This document shows, piece by piece, positions 34,295-44,949 of a stretch of DNA of 64,000 nt. Both the position numbers and the translations under genes were made by a program. The first letter of the stretch is position 1. Each line of letters begins with the position of its first letter. The stretch is from Belnapia sp. F-4-1 (GTDB lineage Bacteria; Pseudomonadota; Alphaproteobacteria; Acetobacterales; Acetobacteraceae). Under the pieces are notes generated by a model. That model made no database searches. It was not told the origin of the DNA and saw only the letters and a list, made by a program, of their open reading frames with translations. The DNA is taken from positions 4,669,430-4,733,429 of the forward strand of contig NZ_KN676113.1 in assembly GCF_000802185.1 (NCBI RefSeq), read 5' to 3'.

Positions 34295-34317
34295 AGCCGG
34301 CGCAACACGCGCCGGCT
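34295..34317 (+). repeat. Perfect 9-bp inverted repeat between pmtA-like and phytase-like genes
   Basis: AGCCGGCGC, a five-base loop AACAC, then GCGCCGGCT. No T-run follows, so it is not a standard intrinsic terminator. A second stem CCCCC/GGGGG just downstream (34324-34342) covers the G-rich ribosome site of the next gene. Confidence 0.6.
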
Positions 34318-34350
34318 AGGAGGCCCCCGAACCGACTGGGGGATGCCCGC

Positions 34351-35700
34351 ATGCGCCGACTGCTTTTCGCCACCACCGCCCTGCTGATGGCCGCCCCGGC
34401 CCTCGCCCAGAACCGCTTCGAGGCAAGCTTGGCCGGCCATGCCATCCTGCCTGCCTTCACCATGGCCCTGCCGCCCGCCGACGCGCCGCGGGATGCCCTT
34501 CTCGCCGGCAAATTTGCCGGCTCCGGCAACACCCGTACCGACCAGCCCGGCAGCATCCCCGGCACCACCGGCCCGGCGTCTGCCGGCCGCCCGACCGGCA
34601 TCAGCCTCCCCTTCATCGGCCAGCCGGTGCAGGGCTTCTCCGGCATCAAGCCCGTGGCCGGGCAACCCGGTTCCTACTGGGTGCTGAGCGACAACGGCTT
34701 CGGCAACAAGCGCAACAGCCCCGACGCCATGTTGATGCTCCACCGAATCCGCCCCGACTGGCGCAGCGGCCAGATCGCCCTCGAGGAAACCATCTTCCTC
34801 TCCGACCCGGACCGCCGCGTGCCCTTCCGCATCGCCTATGAGGGCAGCGAGCGCCGCTACCTCACCGGCGGCGACTTCGACATCGAGAGCATCCAGCCGA
34901 CAGGCGACGGCTTCTGGCTCGGCGACGAATTCGGCCCCTTCCTCATCAAGGTCGACATGGAAGGCCGCGTCCGCCAGGTCGTCGACACCACCATCGACGG
35001 CCGCCCGATCCGCAGCCCCGACAACCCCGCCCTGCAAGTGCCCGCCACCGCCTTCGAATCCCAGCGCAGCGGCGGCTTCGAGGGCATGGCGCAGAGCCCC
35101 GACGGTAGCCGCCTCTACGCCCTCTTAGAGAAGCCGCTGTTAGCCAACGGCCAGCCCGAGGGCCGCTTCCTCCGCATCGCCGAATTCGACACGGCCCGCG
35201 GCGCCTGGACCGGCCGCGTGCTGCGCTACCGCCCGGAGGAAGGCACCACCGCCATCGGCGACTTCAACATGATCGACGACCGCCGCGCCCTGATCATCGA
35301 GCGCGACGACGGCGAGGGCGACCCCTCCCTCGCCTGCGCCTCCGGCGCCAACCCGCCCGGCTGCTTCGCCAACCCGGCGCGGCTGAAGCGCATCTACATC
35401 CTCGATCTCGGCGCCGTGGACGAGCAGGGCTTCGTCAAGAAACTTGGCTATATCGACCTGATGGCGATCCGCGACCCGGAGGGCCTCGCCCGCACCCAGG
35501 GCGACCGCGGCCAGGGCGAGCCGCGCGACCGCTTCACCTTCCCCTTCTTCACCATCGAGAATGTGGCGGTGGTGGATGGCGAGCACATCATTGTCGGCAA
35601 CGACAACAACCTGCCCTTCAGCGCGGGCCGCCACCTGACCCGCGCCGATGACAACGAGATGATCCTGCTCCGCGTGCCCGAGCTGCTGCGGGCTCGATGA
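34351..35700 (+). CDS. Secreted esterase-like protein of the phytase-like family
   Basis: 449 residues with a signal peptide (residues 1-19, LLFATTALLMAAPALAQ). The body has the beta-propeller-like phytase-like domain (PF13449 type): GFSGIKPVAGQPGSYWVLSDNGFG, DFDIESIQPTGDGFWLGDEFGPFLIKVD, GFEGMAQSPDGSRLYALLEK, FFTIENVAVVDG. Members are secreted and some hydrolyse phosphate esters, although many are uncharacterised. Position downstream of a Pho box cluster suggests phosphate scavenging, as inference. Convergent with kdpC at abutting stops. Confidence 0.83.
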   Translation: MRRLLFATTALLMAAPALAQNRFEASLAGHAILPAFTMALPPADAPRDALLAGKFAGSGNTRTDQPGSIPGTTGPASAGRPTGISLPFIGQPVQGFSGIKPVAGQPGSYWVLSDNGFGNKRNSPDAMLMLHRIRPDWRSGQIALEETIFLSDPDRRVPFRIAYEGSERRYLTGGDFDIESIQPTGDGFWLGDEFGPFLIKVDMEGRVRQVVDTTIDGRPIRSPDNPALQVPATAFESQRSGGFEGMAQSPDGSRLYALLEKPLLANGQPEGRFLRIAEFDTARGAWTGRVLRYRPEEGTTAIGDFNMIDDRRALIIERDDGEGDPSLACASGANPPGCFANPARLKRIYILDLGAVDEQGFVKKLGYIDLMAIRDPEGLARTQGDRGQGEPRDRFTFPFFTIENVAVVDGEHIIVGNDNNLPFSAGRHLTRADDNEMILLRVPELLRAR

Positions 35701-36288
35701 TCAGCGCAACCCGTCCAGCGCGAGATTCAGCCTCAGCACATTGACGCGCGGCTCACCGAACAAGCCCCACTCCCGCCCTTCGGTGTGCTGCACCACCAGC
35801 GCTCTTACCCGCTCCGGCGTGACGCCCCGCGCCGCGGCGACGTTCGCCACCTGCTGCGCCGCATTCTCCGGGCTGATATGCGGATCGAGCCCCGAGGCCG
35901 AGGCCGTCACCGCATCCGCCGGCACCGGCCCGGCGCCTTCCGCCGCGACCCGTTCCTTCAGCGTCGCCAGCAGCGCTGCGCTCGTCGGCGCCGCCTGCGA
36001 CGCCGCCGAGGCCGCCGCATTATAGGGCGCCGCCCGCGTGCTCCCCGGCGTCTCCGGATCCGCTTCCACCGTCGCCGAAGGTCGCGGATGGAAATACCGC
36101 TCGCCCGTGAAGCCCTGCCCGATCAGCGCGGAGCCGATCACCGTCCCCTCCCGCTCCACCAGGCTGCCATTCGCCTGCACCGGGAAGGCAAGCTGCGCCA
36201 CCCCGGTGAAGCCGAGCGGCAGGGCAAGGCCGCACAGCATCGTCGTCATGCCGACCACCGCCAGTGCCGGCCGCAACACGCCATTCAT
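35701..36288 (-). CDS. kdpC: K+-transporting ATPase subunit KdpC
   Basis: 195 residues with one N-terminal membrane span (residues 8-30, [21 protein letters not shown]) and the conserved [21 protein letters not shown] and [21 protein letters not shown] motifs of KdpC, which stabilises the ATP-bound pump. Begins one base after the kdpB stop region (spacing one base). Last gene of the kdpFABC operon; no kdpD or kdpE follows. Confidence 0.96.
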   Translation of the reverse strand: MNGVLRPALAVVGMTTMLCGLALPLGFTGVAQLAFPVQANGSLVEREGTVIGSALIGQGFTGERYFHPRPSATVEADPETPGSTRAAPYNAAASAASQAAPTSAALLATLKERVAAEGAGPVPADAVTASASGLDPHISPENAAQQVANVAAARGVTPERVRALVVQHTEGREWGLFGEPRVNVLRLNLALDGLR

Positions 36289-36289
36289 C

Positions 36290-38353
<2,064 letters not shown>

Positions 38354-38366
38354 CGGATCTGTGCCT

Positions 38367-40064
38367 TCAGAAGGTCTTGCCGGCCAGCAGCGAGACATGC
38401 TCGGCCAGCGGCCCAAGGGCGAGGGCCGGCATGAATTGCAGTCCCCCGAGGATCAGGATCACGCCGGCCAGAAGCCCGACGAAGAGCGGCCCATGCGTCG
38501 GGAAGCTCCCCACGCTTTCCGCCACCCGCGGCTTCGCCGCCAGCGATCCGGCGATCGCCATAACCGGTACCGCATAGGCGAAACGTCCGAGCATCATGGC
38601 GATGCCGAGCGTCACATCCATCCAGGGCGTATCCGCGGTGATGCCGCCGAAGGCCGAGCCGTTGTTGCCCGCCGCGGAGCTGTAGGCATAAAGCATTTCG
38701 CTCAGCCCATGCGGCCCCGTCGCCGGGATGGAGGCGACGGCCGCCGGCAGCACCAGCGCCACCGCGGTGAAGCCGAGAATCGCCGCCGGCAGCACCAGCA
38801 CGGCGAGCATCGCAAGCTTCACCTCCCGCGCCTGTACCTTCTTGCCGAGGTACTCCGGCGTCCGCCCCACCATCAGCCCGGCGACGAAGACCGCGAGCAG
38901 GGCGAAGACCAGCATGCCATAAAGCCCCGATCCCACCCCGCCCGGCAACACCTCGCCAAGCTGGATCAGGAACAGCGGCACCAGCCCACCGAGCGGCATG
39001 AAGCTCTCGAACATCGCATTCACCGCACCGCAGGAGGCGCCGGTGGTGGTGGCTGTGAAGAGGGCGACCAGCGCTTGGCCGAACCGTACCTCCTTCCCCT
39101 CCATGTTGCCCTGCGCCGCATCGATGCCGAGCGCTAGGTGCAGGGGGTTGCCCCCTGCCTCGCTCCCATACACTGCCCAGGTGCCCGCCAGCACATAGGC
39201 CAGCATCACCAGCAGCAGCGCCCGCCCCTGGCGGATATCGCCGACGATGGCGCCGAAGGTCAGCGCCAGCGCGAAGGGAATCACCTGCTGTGACCAGATC
39301 TGAAGGGCGGAGGTGAGCGCCGTCGGCCCCTCGAAGGGATGCGCCGAGTTCATGCCGAAGAACCCGCCGCCATTCGTCCCGAGATGCTTGATGGCGATCT
39401 GGAAAGCCGCCGGCCCCAGCGGGATCACCTGCCGCGCGCCCTCCAGTGTCGTTGCCTCCGCGAAGGGTGCCAGCGTCTGCGGCATCCCCATGGCGACGAA
39501 GGCGAAGCCTACGAGCAGGCTGAGCGGGACGAGCACATAGAGCGTCATCCGCACGAGATCGGACCAGAAATTCCCGAGATCCTTCACCCCGCTCCGGGCG
39601 AAGGCACGGCAGACGGCGAGTGCCAGCGCCATCCCCGTCGCAGCGGAGAGGAAATTCTGCACCGTGAGCCCCGCCATTTGCGAGAAATAGCTGAGGGCCG
39701 ATTCGCCGCCATAGGCCTGCCAGTTGGTATTGGTGACGAAGGACACCGCCGTGTTGAAGGCGAGCCATGGCGTCAGCCCATCCAAGCCCTGCGGGTTGAG
39801 AGGCAAGACGGCCTGCCCCCGCAGCAGCGCATAAAGCAGCAGGAACCCTGCCGCATTCGCCGCCAACATCGCCAGCGTGTAGCCGCGCCAGCCCTGCGCC
39901 TGCCTCGGGTCGATGCCCGCCGCCGCATAGACGACGCGCTCAACCGGCGCGAGAAAGGTGACGCGCCCCGCCGCCACCGCCGCCATGTAGCGCCCGAGCG
40001 GAACCGCCGCCGCGACCACGCAGGCAAGCACGAGCGCGATCTGCGCCCAACCGATCAGCGTCAT
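38367..40064 (-). CDS. kdpA: K+-transporting ATPase channel subunit KdpA
   Basis: 565-residue superfamily-of-K+-transporters channel with about ten membrane spans. The selectivity loops [44 protein letters not shown] and [12 protein letters not shown] are intact. It follows kdpF by four bases and precedes kdpB by 13. Confidence 0.97.
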   Translation of the reverse strand: MTLIGWAQIALVLACVVAAAVPLGRYMAAVAAGRVTFLAPVERVVYAAAGIDPRQAQGWRGYTLAMLAANAAGFLLLYALLRGQAVLPLNPQGLDGLTPWLAFNTAVSFVTNTNWQAYGGESALSYFSQMAGLTVQNFLSAATGMALALAVCRAFARSGVKDLGNFWSDLVRMTLYVLVPLSLLVGFAFVAMGMPQTLAPFAEATTLEGARQVIPLGPAAFQIAIKHLGTNGGGFFGMNSAHPFEGPTALTSALQIWSQQVIPFALALTFGAIVGDIRQGRALLLVMLAYVLAGTWAVYGSEAGGNPLHLALGIDAAQGNMEGKEVRFGQALVALFTATTTGASCGAVNAMFESFMPLGGLVPLFLIQLGEVLPGGVGSGLYGMLVFALLAVFVAGLMVGRTPEYLGKKVQAREVKLAMLAVLVLPAAILGFTAVALVLPAAVASIPATGPHGLSEMLYAYSSAAGNNGSAFGGITADTPWMDVTLGIAMMLGRFAYAVPVMAIAGSLAAKPRVAESVGSFPTHGPLFVGLLAGVILILGGLQFMPALALGPLAEHVSLLAGKTF

Positions 40065-40068
40065 GGGG

Positions 40069-40155
40069 TCAAAGGTCCTCCGGCCGAAGCAGAGCCAGGA
40101 GAAGGTAGAGCAGCAGCCCGGCCGTAACCGTACCGCCGAGGATAAGCTCCATCAT
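40069..40155 (-). CDS. kdpF: KdpF small membrane subunit (28 aa)
   Basis: 28-codon frame reading [18 protein letters not shown] then [10 protein letters not shown]: a single hydrophobic span ending in the L-L-R-P-E motif that marks KdpF. It lies just before kdpA, four bases between stop and kdpA start. Second ATG (40152) is the alternative start. KdpF stabilises the KdpABC complex. Confidence 0.88.
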   Translation of the reverse strand: MMELILGGTVTAGLLLYLLLALLRPEDL

Positions 40156-40160
40156 GGCCG

Positions 40161-40244
40161 CTATACGCGCTCACAGGCTGCGGCATAGGCTGCCAGCAAG
40201 GCGAACAGGCCCAGTCCGAGGGCCAGCAATACGAGATCAAGCAT
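40161..40244 (-). CDS. 27-aa membrane peptide upstream of kdpF
   Basis: 28 codons from ATG at 40244 to TAG: a single hydrophobic span MLDLVLLALGLGLFALLAAY followed by AAACERV. GGAG lies seven bases before the ATG. The stop is five bases before the kdpF start, in the same operon. It is not a second KdpF, because the R-P-E end is missing. Its tail C-E-R recalls short open frames seen upstream of kdp in other proteobacteria, but no name or function is established here. Confidence 0.6.
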   Translation of the reverse strand: MLDLVLLALGLGLFALLAAYAAACERV

Positions 40245-40386
40245 GGGTCGCTCCGTGCCGGGACAAAAGGTCCGGTCCGGGCGGGAGACTGCGCGCCGAG
40301 GGGCGCAAGCCTCCATGTGAGACAGATGCGGTTCGTATAAAGACCGCGTAAATTAATGAAGGGCGCCGCCCCTCTCATACTTTCCT

Positions 40387-40412
40387 CGCCAAGGGCCGAA
40401 AGGCCCTCGGCG
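40387..40412 (-). repeat. Strong GAAA-loop hairpin between the 119-aa gene and the kdp operon
   Basis: CGCCAAGGGCC-GAAA-GGCCCTCGGCG: ten pairs with one mismatch, capped by a GNRA-type loop. No T-run follows on either strand. It may end the transcript of the gene to its right or fold in the kdp leader. Confidence 0.5.
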
Positions 40413-40419
40413 CCTTGGG

Positions 40420-40779
40420 TTAGGCGCCGCGCTTGGCGCCGCGCCAGGGGGCGCGTGGCCGGGTCGCACGGCGTACCACCTGGGCGCCGCCACGGCCTGC
40501 AGCCGTCTCGCCGGCCAATTCCAGCGTCACCTCGGCTTCTGCCGCAGCCGCCTGCTGGCTCGTCTCGTCCGACCGCGGCGTGCCGCCTTCGATCAGCAGC
40601 GCCACAGCACCATGCGTCTCCTTCACCGCCTCATCCTGGCGAATGGCGACATGCGGCTGCCCGTCGATGGTGAAGATGCGGCGCTGCATGGTCAGCCGTG
40701 CGACCTGCTCCTCGGTCGCCGGCAGGAAGGTACAGCCACGGGCCCGTGCCGCGGCGATCTGCTCGGAGGTCAGTTCCAT
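40420..40779 (-). CDS. Hypothetical protein (119 aa)
   Basis: Begins MELTSEQIAAARARGCTFLP with AAGGA six bases before the ATG. The first 75 residues look structured (ATEEQVARLTMQRRIFTIDGQPHVAIRQDE), whereas the tail is Ala-rich and ends in a basic stretch (RRATRPRAPWRGAKRGA) that could bind nucleic acid. No family recognised. Same strand as kdp, 175 bp upstream of the small membrane peptide. Confidence 0.6.
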   Translation of the reverse strand: MELTSEQIAAARARGCTFLPATEEQVARLTMQRRIFTIDGQPHVAIRQDEAVKETHGAVALLIEGGTPRSDETSQQAAAAEAEVTLELAGETAAGRGGAQVVRRATRPRAPWRGAKRGA

Positions 40780-41183
40780 GTGCCGTCCTTAGAGCAAAGC
40801 AGGCACCGGTGGAATCACCCCTCACCCCGATTTCCACCTGGCGCCAGATTGTTTCATCTTAATGGAAGCCATTTCCTCCGTTGCAGGAAAGCACAAAGTG
40901 CTTGGCGGCCAGCGAGATCCTGTCATCCTCGCTGGCAGGTTGGGCTCAGAAGCGGATGAAGCAGGATCAAGGCTGCAACCCTGGCCCACCCGGCCGAGGC
41001 CCAGATTCGGGCCAGGCTGTTGGAGGCAACCGGCATGCCGGTCGGCACGGTCCTCGGCGAACCACATATTCTGATACCGCTCGTCCGGCGTCCGGCGTCC
41101 GCCGTCCGACGAGGTGCAGGTCGCAGAGCAGGTGCGCCAGGCGGTCCCTCTCCTCCCCGATGGCGCCGCCTGACGGAGCAACC
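40780..41183. other. Intergenic region with possible decayed regulator fragment
   Basis: About 400 bp with no intact gene. On the minus strand, 41110-41165, the frame reads GEERDRLAHLLCDLHLVG, resembling the linker helix of Crp/Fnr regulators, then loses its frame across a 7-bp tandem repeat. The match is short and may be chance. The plus-strand promoter of the next gene must lie in the right part. Confidence 0.3.
41082..41109 (+). repeat. Four tandem copies of a 7-bp unit (CGTCCGN)
   Basis: CGTCCGG, CGTCCGG, CGTCCGC, CGTCCGA in direct tandem, 28 bp in all. A seven-base unit shifts reading frame with each copy, so slippage here would break any gene crossing it. Confidence 0.8.
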
Positions 41184-42131
41184 ATGAACCGCCGCCGCTT
41201 GCTCGCTGCCGCCCTGATGGCGCCCGCACTCGCCCGCGCCGAGGGCCGAACCCTCCGCGTCGTCAACGCCTACAGCGCTGGCGGCACGGCCGATGTCGTC
41301 TGCCGCATCCTCTGCGCCGCGCTTGGCCCGCGCCTCGGCCTCTCGGTCGTGGTGGAGAATAGGCCCGGCGCCGCCGGCACCATCGCCGCCCAAGCCGTCG
41401 CCCGTGCCGCCGACGACGGCACGACCCTGCTCTACGACGCGACCGCGCATTCGGTGAACCCGGCGCTCTTCGGCTCCCGCCTGCCCTATGACACGCGACG
41501 GGACTTGCTGCCGGTCTTCCTCGCCATGGTCACGCCGAACACGCTGATGGCGAACAGCGTCTTCCCTGCCCGGACCGTGCCCGACCTCATAGCCCTGTCC
41601 AAATCCCGGCCTGGCGAACTCGCCTGCGCCACCACGGGCATCGGCACCGCCCAGCACGTCTCACTCGAGCTGCTGAACCACAGGGCGGGTATCGAGATCG
41701 CCCATGTCGCTTATCGCGAGATGGCCAGTGCTCGCAACGACCTGACCACCGGCCGCATCCCGCTACAATTTAGCAACGTACCGAACACCCTGCCGCTGCT
41801 GCAATCCGGCCAAGTGCGCTGCATTGCCCTGACCGGCCCGACCCCGATCGACATCCTGTCCGGCGTCCCCGTCTTCGCCGACACGCTTCCAGGCTACGAG
41901 ACCTGGGAGTGGAACGGCTTCTTCGCTCCCGCCAATACGCCGCCGGGCCTCATCAAGGATTATAATTCAGCGCTGAACGCTGTCATCGCCGACCCGCCGG
42001 TGCTGGAGCGCCTCACCGGACTCGGCGCCCTTACCCGAGGCAATACGCCCGAGGAGTTCGGTATCTTCCGTGACCAGCAGATCACCTTCTTTGCGGGGAT
42101 GGTGCGGATGGCGAATATCCGCATCGATTAG
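41184..42131 (+). CDS. Tripartite tricarboxylate transporter (Bug) substrate-binding protein
   Basis: 315-residue periplasmic protein. Signal MNRRRLLAAALMAPALARAE, then the Bug-family landmarks VVNAYSAGGTADVVCRIL, VVVENRPGAAGTIAAQAVA and ATTGIGTAQHVSLELL. GGAG precedes the ATG at 41184 by six bases. The membrane partners TctA/TctB are not adjacent, as is common for orphan Bug proteins. Ligand unknown; carboxylates are typical. Confidence 0.9.
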   Translation: MNRRRLLAAALMAPALARAEGRTLRVVNAYSAGGTADVVCRILCAALGPRLGLSVVVENRPGAAGTIAAQAVARAADDGTTLLYDATAHSVNPALFGSRLPYDTRRDLLPVFLAMVTPNTLMANSVFPARTVPDLIALSKSRPGELACATTGIGTAQHVSLELLNHRAGIEIAHVAYREMASARNDLTTGRIPLQFSNVPNTLPLLQSGQVRCIALTGPTPIDILSGVPVFADTLPGYETWEWNGFFAPANTPPGLIKDYNSALNAVIADPPVLERLTGLGALTRGNTPEEFGIFRDQQITFFAGMVRMANIRID

Positions 42132-42158
42132 CCGCCCCCGCTGGTAGACTGCGGGTCC

Positions 42159-43052
42159 ATGCCCATCATCATCTGTCTTGGCCATCTTGTCGCCGATCAC
42201 ACCTTCTGGGTGGAAGATGTCCCCCAGCCGCCGGCGAAGCAGGTGGCTCGGCGCTACAGCCTGGGCGTCGGCGGGCTCGCCGCCAACGCCGCCATCGCCG
42301 TGGCCCGGCTCGGCGGCCAGGTCCGCTTTTGGGGCCGCGTCGGCGATGACCGCAACGGCGCCCCGCTGGCCGAGGAGTTGGCCGGCTTCGGCGTCGATAC
42401 GGGCGCCATCCGCATCGTCCCTGGTGCCCGCACCCCCGTCTCCGCCGTGCTACTGGACCCGGTTGGCGAGCGGGTGGTCATCGCCTTCCGCGGCGAGGGG
42501 CTCGACCTCGACCCGAGCATCCTGCCGATGGAAACACTCGGTGAGGCTGGCGCCCTGCTCTGCGACCCGCGCTGGCCCCGCGCCGCCGAGGCAGCCCTCC
42601 TCGCCGCCCGCCGGCTCGGCATCCCGAGCGTCCTCGACGCGGAGAAGAGCGAGGCCCGACTCCTGGCCACCCTGGTCCCACTGGTCGATCACGCGATCTT
42701 CTCGCAGCCAGGCCTGCAAATCTTCGCCCCAGGCGTGGCACCCGCCGAGGGCCTGCGCCGGGCGCTCGCCTCCGGTGCCAGGCTCGCCGCCGTTACCCGC
42801 GGCGAGCACGGCACGCTCTGGCTGGCGGAGGGGATGGAGACCCCCGCCGAAACCCCAGCCTTCCCTGTAGAGGCGACCAACACCGCCGGCGCGGGCGACG
42901 TTTTCCATGGCGCCTATGCGTTGGCCCTTGCCGAAGGCATGTCCCTGCCGGATGCGATGCGCTTTGCCTCCGCCGCCGGGGCATTGCGCGCGCGAGACGG
43001 CGAAACTCCTGACCGCACAGCGGTGGAGGCGCTGCTGCTCAGTCGCGCTTGA
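42159..43052 (+). CDS. PfkB-family carbohydrate kinase
   Basis: 297 residues of the ribokinase fold. N-terminal GVGGLAANAAIAVARLGG and the C-terminal anion-hole/catalytic Asp motif TNTAGAGDVFHGAYALALAEG are intact. Substrate unknown; fructose-, ribo- or sulfosugar-type kinases share these signatures. Starts 27 bp after the binding-protein gene on the same strand. About 170 bp without a gene follow before the convergent gene. Confidence 0.9.
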   Translation: MPIIICLGHLVADHTFWVEDVPQPPAKQVARRYSLGVGGLAANAAIAVARLGGQVRFWGRVGDDRNGAPLAEELAGFGVDTGAIRIVPGARTPVSAVLLDPVGERVVIAFRGEGLDLDPSILPMETLGEAGALLCDPRWPRAAEAALLAARRLGIPSVLDAEKSEARLLATLVPLVDHAIFSQPGLQIFAPGVAPAEGLRRALASGARLAAVTRGEHGTLWLAEGMETPAETPAFPVEATNTAGAGDVFHGAYALALAEGMSLPDAMRFASAAGALRARDGETPDRTAVEALLLSRA

Positions 43053-43221
43053 TGTTGAGCAACGCAACCACCCCTGTCCGACGCTCCATGCCCTGCCGCA
43101 GCACCGCGCCGAAGTCCGTACCATCCGCCCCGTTCGGCGCAGCGGCTGCCCGGCTGTCAAGGGCCACCTTATCGCCCGAGCGGCCCCGAGACCGCCTGTG
43201 CCAGCAGCCCGCGTCGGCGGA

Positions 43222-43785
43222 TCACGGCATCACCGACCGGCCGAGCGACTGCATCAGCCGGTTGGCATTGGCGAACATGGCGATGGAGTGGATGAGGTCG
43301 AGCAGGTCCAGATCGTCGAGCCCCGCCTCCCGCAGCGGCGTCAGATCGGCCGCCCCGACGGCTTCCGGCTCTCGCGTAAGTTTCGCCGCGAAATCGACGA
43401 TCGCTCGCCGCCGCGGCGACAACTCCGTCTCGAGCCCCGCCTCCAGCAGCCGCTCCATCACCTCGACCTCCTTGCTCAGCTCGGCGAAGCGCCGCGCATG
43501 GACGGAGGTACAATAGACGCAGCCATTGACGATGGAGACGACCGCCGTTGCCAACTCGCGCTCCGCCCGCGGCAACCCGCGCGGCGCATACATCACGCTG
43601 TTAAACAACGCCCCCCGCTCGCCAAGCGAGGCCGGATCCTGAGCAAGGGTCAGGAAATAGGTCGAGCGCCTTTGCGCCGGCGGGCAGGCCTCCAGCGCCG
43701 CCAGCTGCTCGGGAGTCGCGCTCTCCGCCTCGACGGGCGGGATGCGCGGCTCCCAGCCGACCTCCTGCATGGTGAAGCGGGTCAT
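43222..43785 (-). CDS. Alkylhydroperoxidase-domain (AhpD/CMD-like) protein with CxxC
   Basis: 187 residues. The AhpD-type redox motif VNGCVYCTSVHARRFAEL supplies the CxxC and downstream His, within a peroxidase-related enzyme layout (residues 60-180). The N-terminal 50 residues are an extension. Resembles the Avi_7169-type alkylhydroperoxidase proteins, which occur as a pair with a second CMD-fold protein, exactly as here. Start overlaps the partner stop (ATGA). Physiological reductant and peroxide are unknown. Confidence 0.82.
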   Translation of the reverse strand: MTRFTMQEVGWEPRIPPVEAESATPEQLAALEACPPAQRRSTYFLTLAQDPASLGERGALFNSVMYAPRGLPRAERELATAVVSIVNGCVYCTSVHARRFAELSKEVEVMERLLEAGLETELSPRRRAIVDFAAKLTREPEAVGAADLTPLREAGLDDLDLLDLIHSIAMFANANRLMQSLGRSVMP

Positions 43786-44246
43786 GCGCGCGCCTCCTCC
43801 TGCATTGCCCGCAACCCGGCGAGCAGCGTGACCTGGAACGGGATGAAGGCGACGAGCTGCGTCACCGCCACGATGTCCTGCGACGACATCCCCGCGGCCA
43901 CCAGCGCGTCGATATCCGCCTGCCCGCATCGCTCCGGCGCCTCGGCCACCATCGCCGCATAGCGCAGCAGCACTTCCGTCCGCGCGCCCTCGGGCGGCGC
44001 CCCAACCTGCGCCGCCAGCGCCTCGCACTCGGCGAGAAGTGCCGCATTCCCCTGTTGCCGCGCTACAGCCAGCGCGATCGCCGCCCGCTCCCGCGAACTG
44101 ACGCCACCCGGCACCTGGGTCAGCACCAGCTCCCGCCAGGCGCCCTGCGCATGCTGCCGGATCGCCTCCCGCTGCAGCCGCAGCGCGGCGAGCGGCGAGC
44201 CTGGCTCGATGCCGAGCAGCCGCTCGACCAAATCATCCTCGGCCAT
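43782..44246 (-). CDS. CMD-fold partner protein (Avi_7170-like)
   Basis: 154 residues if started at the ATG at 44246 (MAEDDLVERLLGIEPGSPLA), which matches the usual beginning of the family. The open frame continues upstream without an ATG of its own until 44312, into a decayed gene, so the start is contextual. Core WRELVLTQVPGGVSSRERAAIALA then MSSQDIVAVTQLVAFIPFQVTLLAGL. No CxxC motif. Coupled to the CxxC-containing neighbour. Confidence 0.75.
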   Translation of the reverse strand: MAEDDLVERLLGIEPGSPLAALRLQREAIRQHAQGAWRELVLTQVPGGVSSRERAAIALAVARQQGNAALLAECEALAAQVGAPPEGARTEVLLRYAAMVAEAPERCGQADIDALVAAGMSSQDIVAVTQLVAFIPFQVTLLAGLRAMQEEARA

Positions 44247-44730
44247 GCCGTAATCCCATTCTAGCCATCCATCGCCCAACGGTCCCGGCGTGGCGAAGGC
44301 CTTGAGCGCCACATAATGCGCCGCCCGGTCCTCGACGGATACAGCCTGGGTAATTGGCTCCGCCAGCCGCTTGGCGCCAGCGGTGACGGCGGGGATGTCC
44401 TAGGTCAGCTTCCCAGGGCTGAGCGTCGCCGGGTAGTTGAAGCAATGGATGCACCACAAGGCCGGGCAAGCCCCTGCACGGCGCTCTCAGAAATCGGAAC
44501 CCGGCGCCCGGTCCGGTCAGGCGGCCGGTTCCGCCTGCTTCATGCCCGCTCCCGGCCAGAACGGATCGCCTTACAGGTAGGTCTGGGGGACCAGGGGGGC
44601 GAACTCTGGCCGCCTCGCCGGATCGGCCATGTGGCCCGTGCCGAAGATCAGGAAATTCGCGGTGAAGCATCGAGCCGCCGGCGCCCGCCGGCCTGTCTGT
44701 GGAGGGGCCGATCACTTGGTCACCCGACAT
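44247..44730 (-). pseudogene. Decayed gene upstream of the CMD pair
   Basis: An ATG at 44730 has AGGAG nine bases upstream and opens MSGDQVIGPSTDRP, but the protein-like continuation RCFTANFLIFGTGHMADP is in another frame and stops at TAA (44573-44571). A third piece reads LWCIHCFNYPATLSPGKLT, TAG at 44402-44400, then in the same frame DIPAVTAGAKRLAEPITQ and on for 52 codons into the CMD start. At least one frameshift and two stops break it. The original product is not recognised. Confidence 0.5.
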
Positions 44731-44949
44731 GGGGCTTTCTCTCCTGCGGCGCGTCGTAACCCTGAAGGCGGAGCCGATCTCGCCGCTCCCAACCAAATTG
44801 TTTGATAACCGAAATTAAAAGCTCTGCCGTGCGATGGAAACCAGCGCAAAAAAGAACGCAAACCGCTATCTTGGCTTTGATCGTTGCTTAGATGCGATTG
44901 GCCATATGCAAATCACCAGCCTCACGCTATGCAAGGCGGCAGGCGCTAA

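Noticed and set aside
33250-35037. A 595-codon minus-strand frame across the lipid cluster
   Set aside because: Crosses several genes with clear sense-strand motifs; a shadow frame.
40245-40386. c-di-AMP or other potassium riboswitch upstream of kdp
   Set aside because: I could not fold a recognised riboswitch core in about 140 bp; only an AT-rich patch is evident.
40387-40412. Intrinsic terminator
   Set aside because: Strong stem but no T-run on either strand, so kept only as a hairpin.
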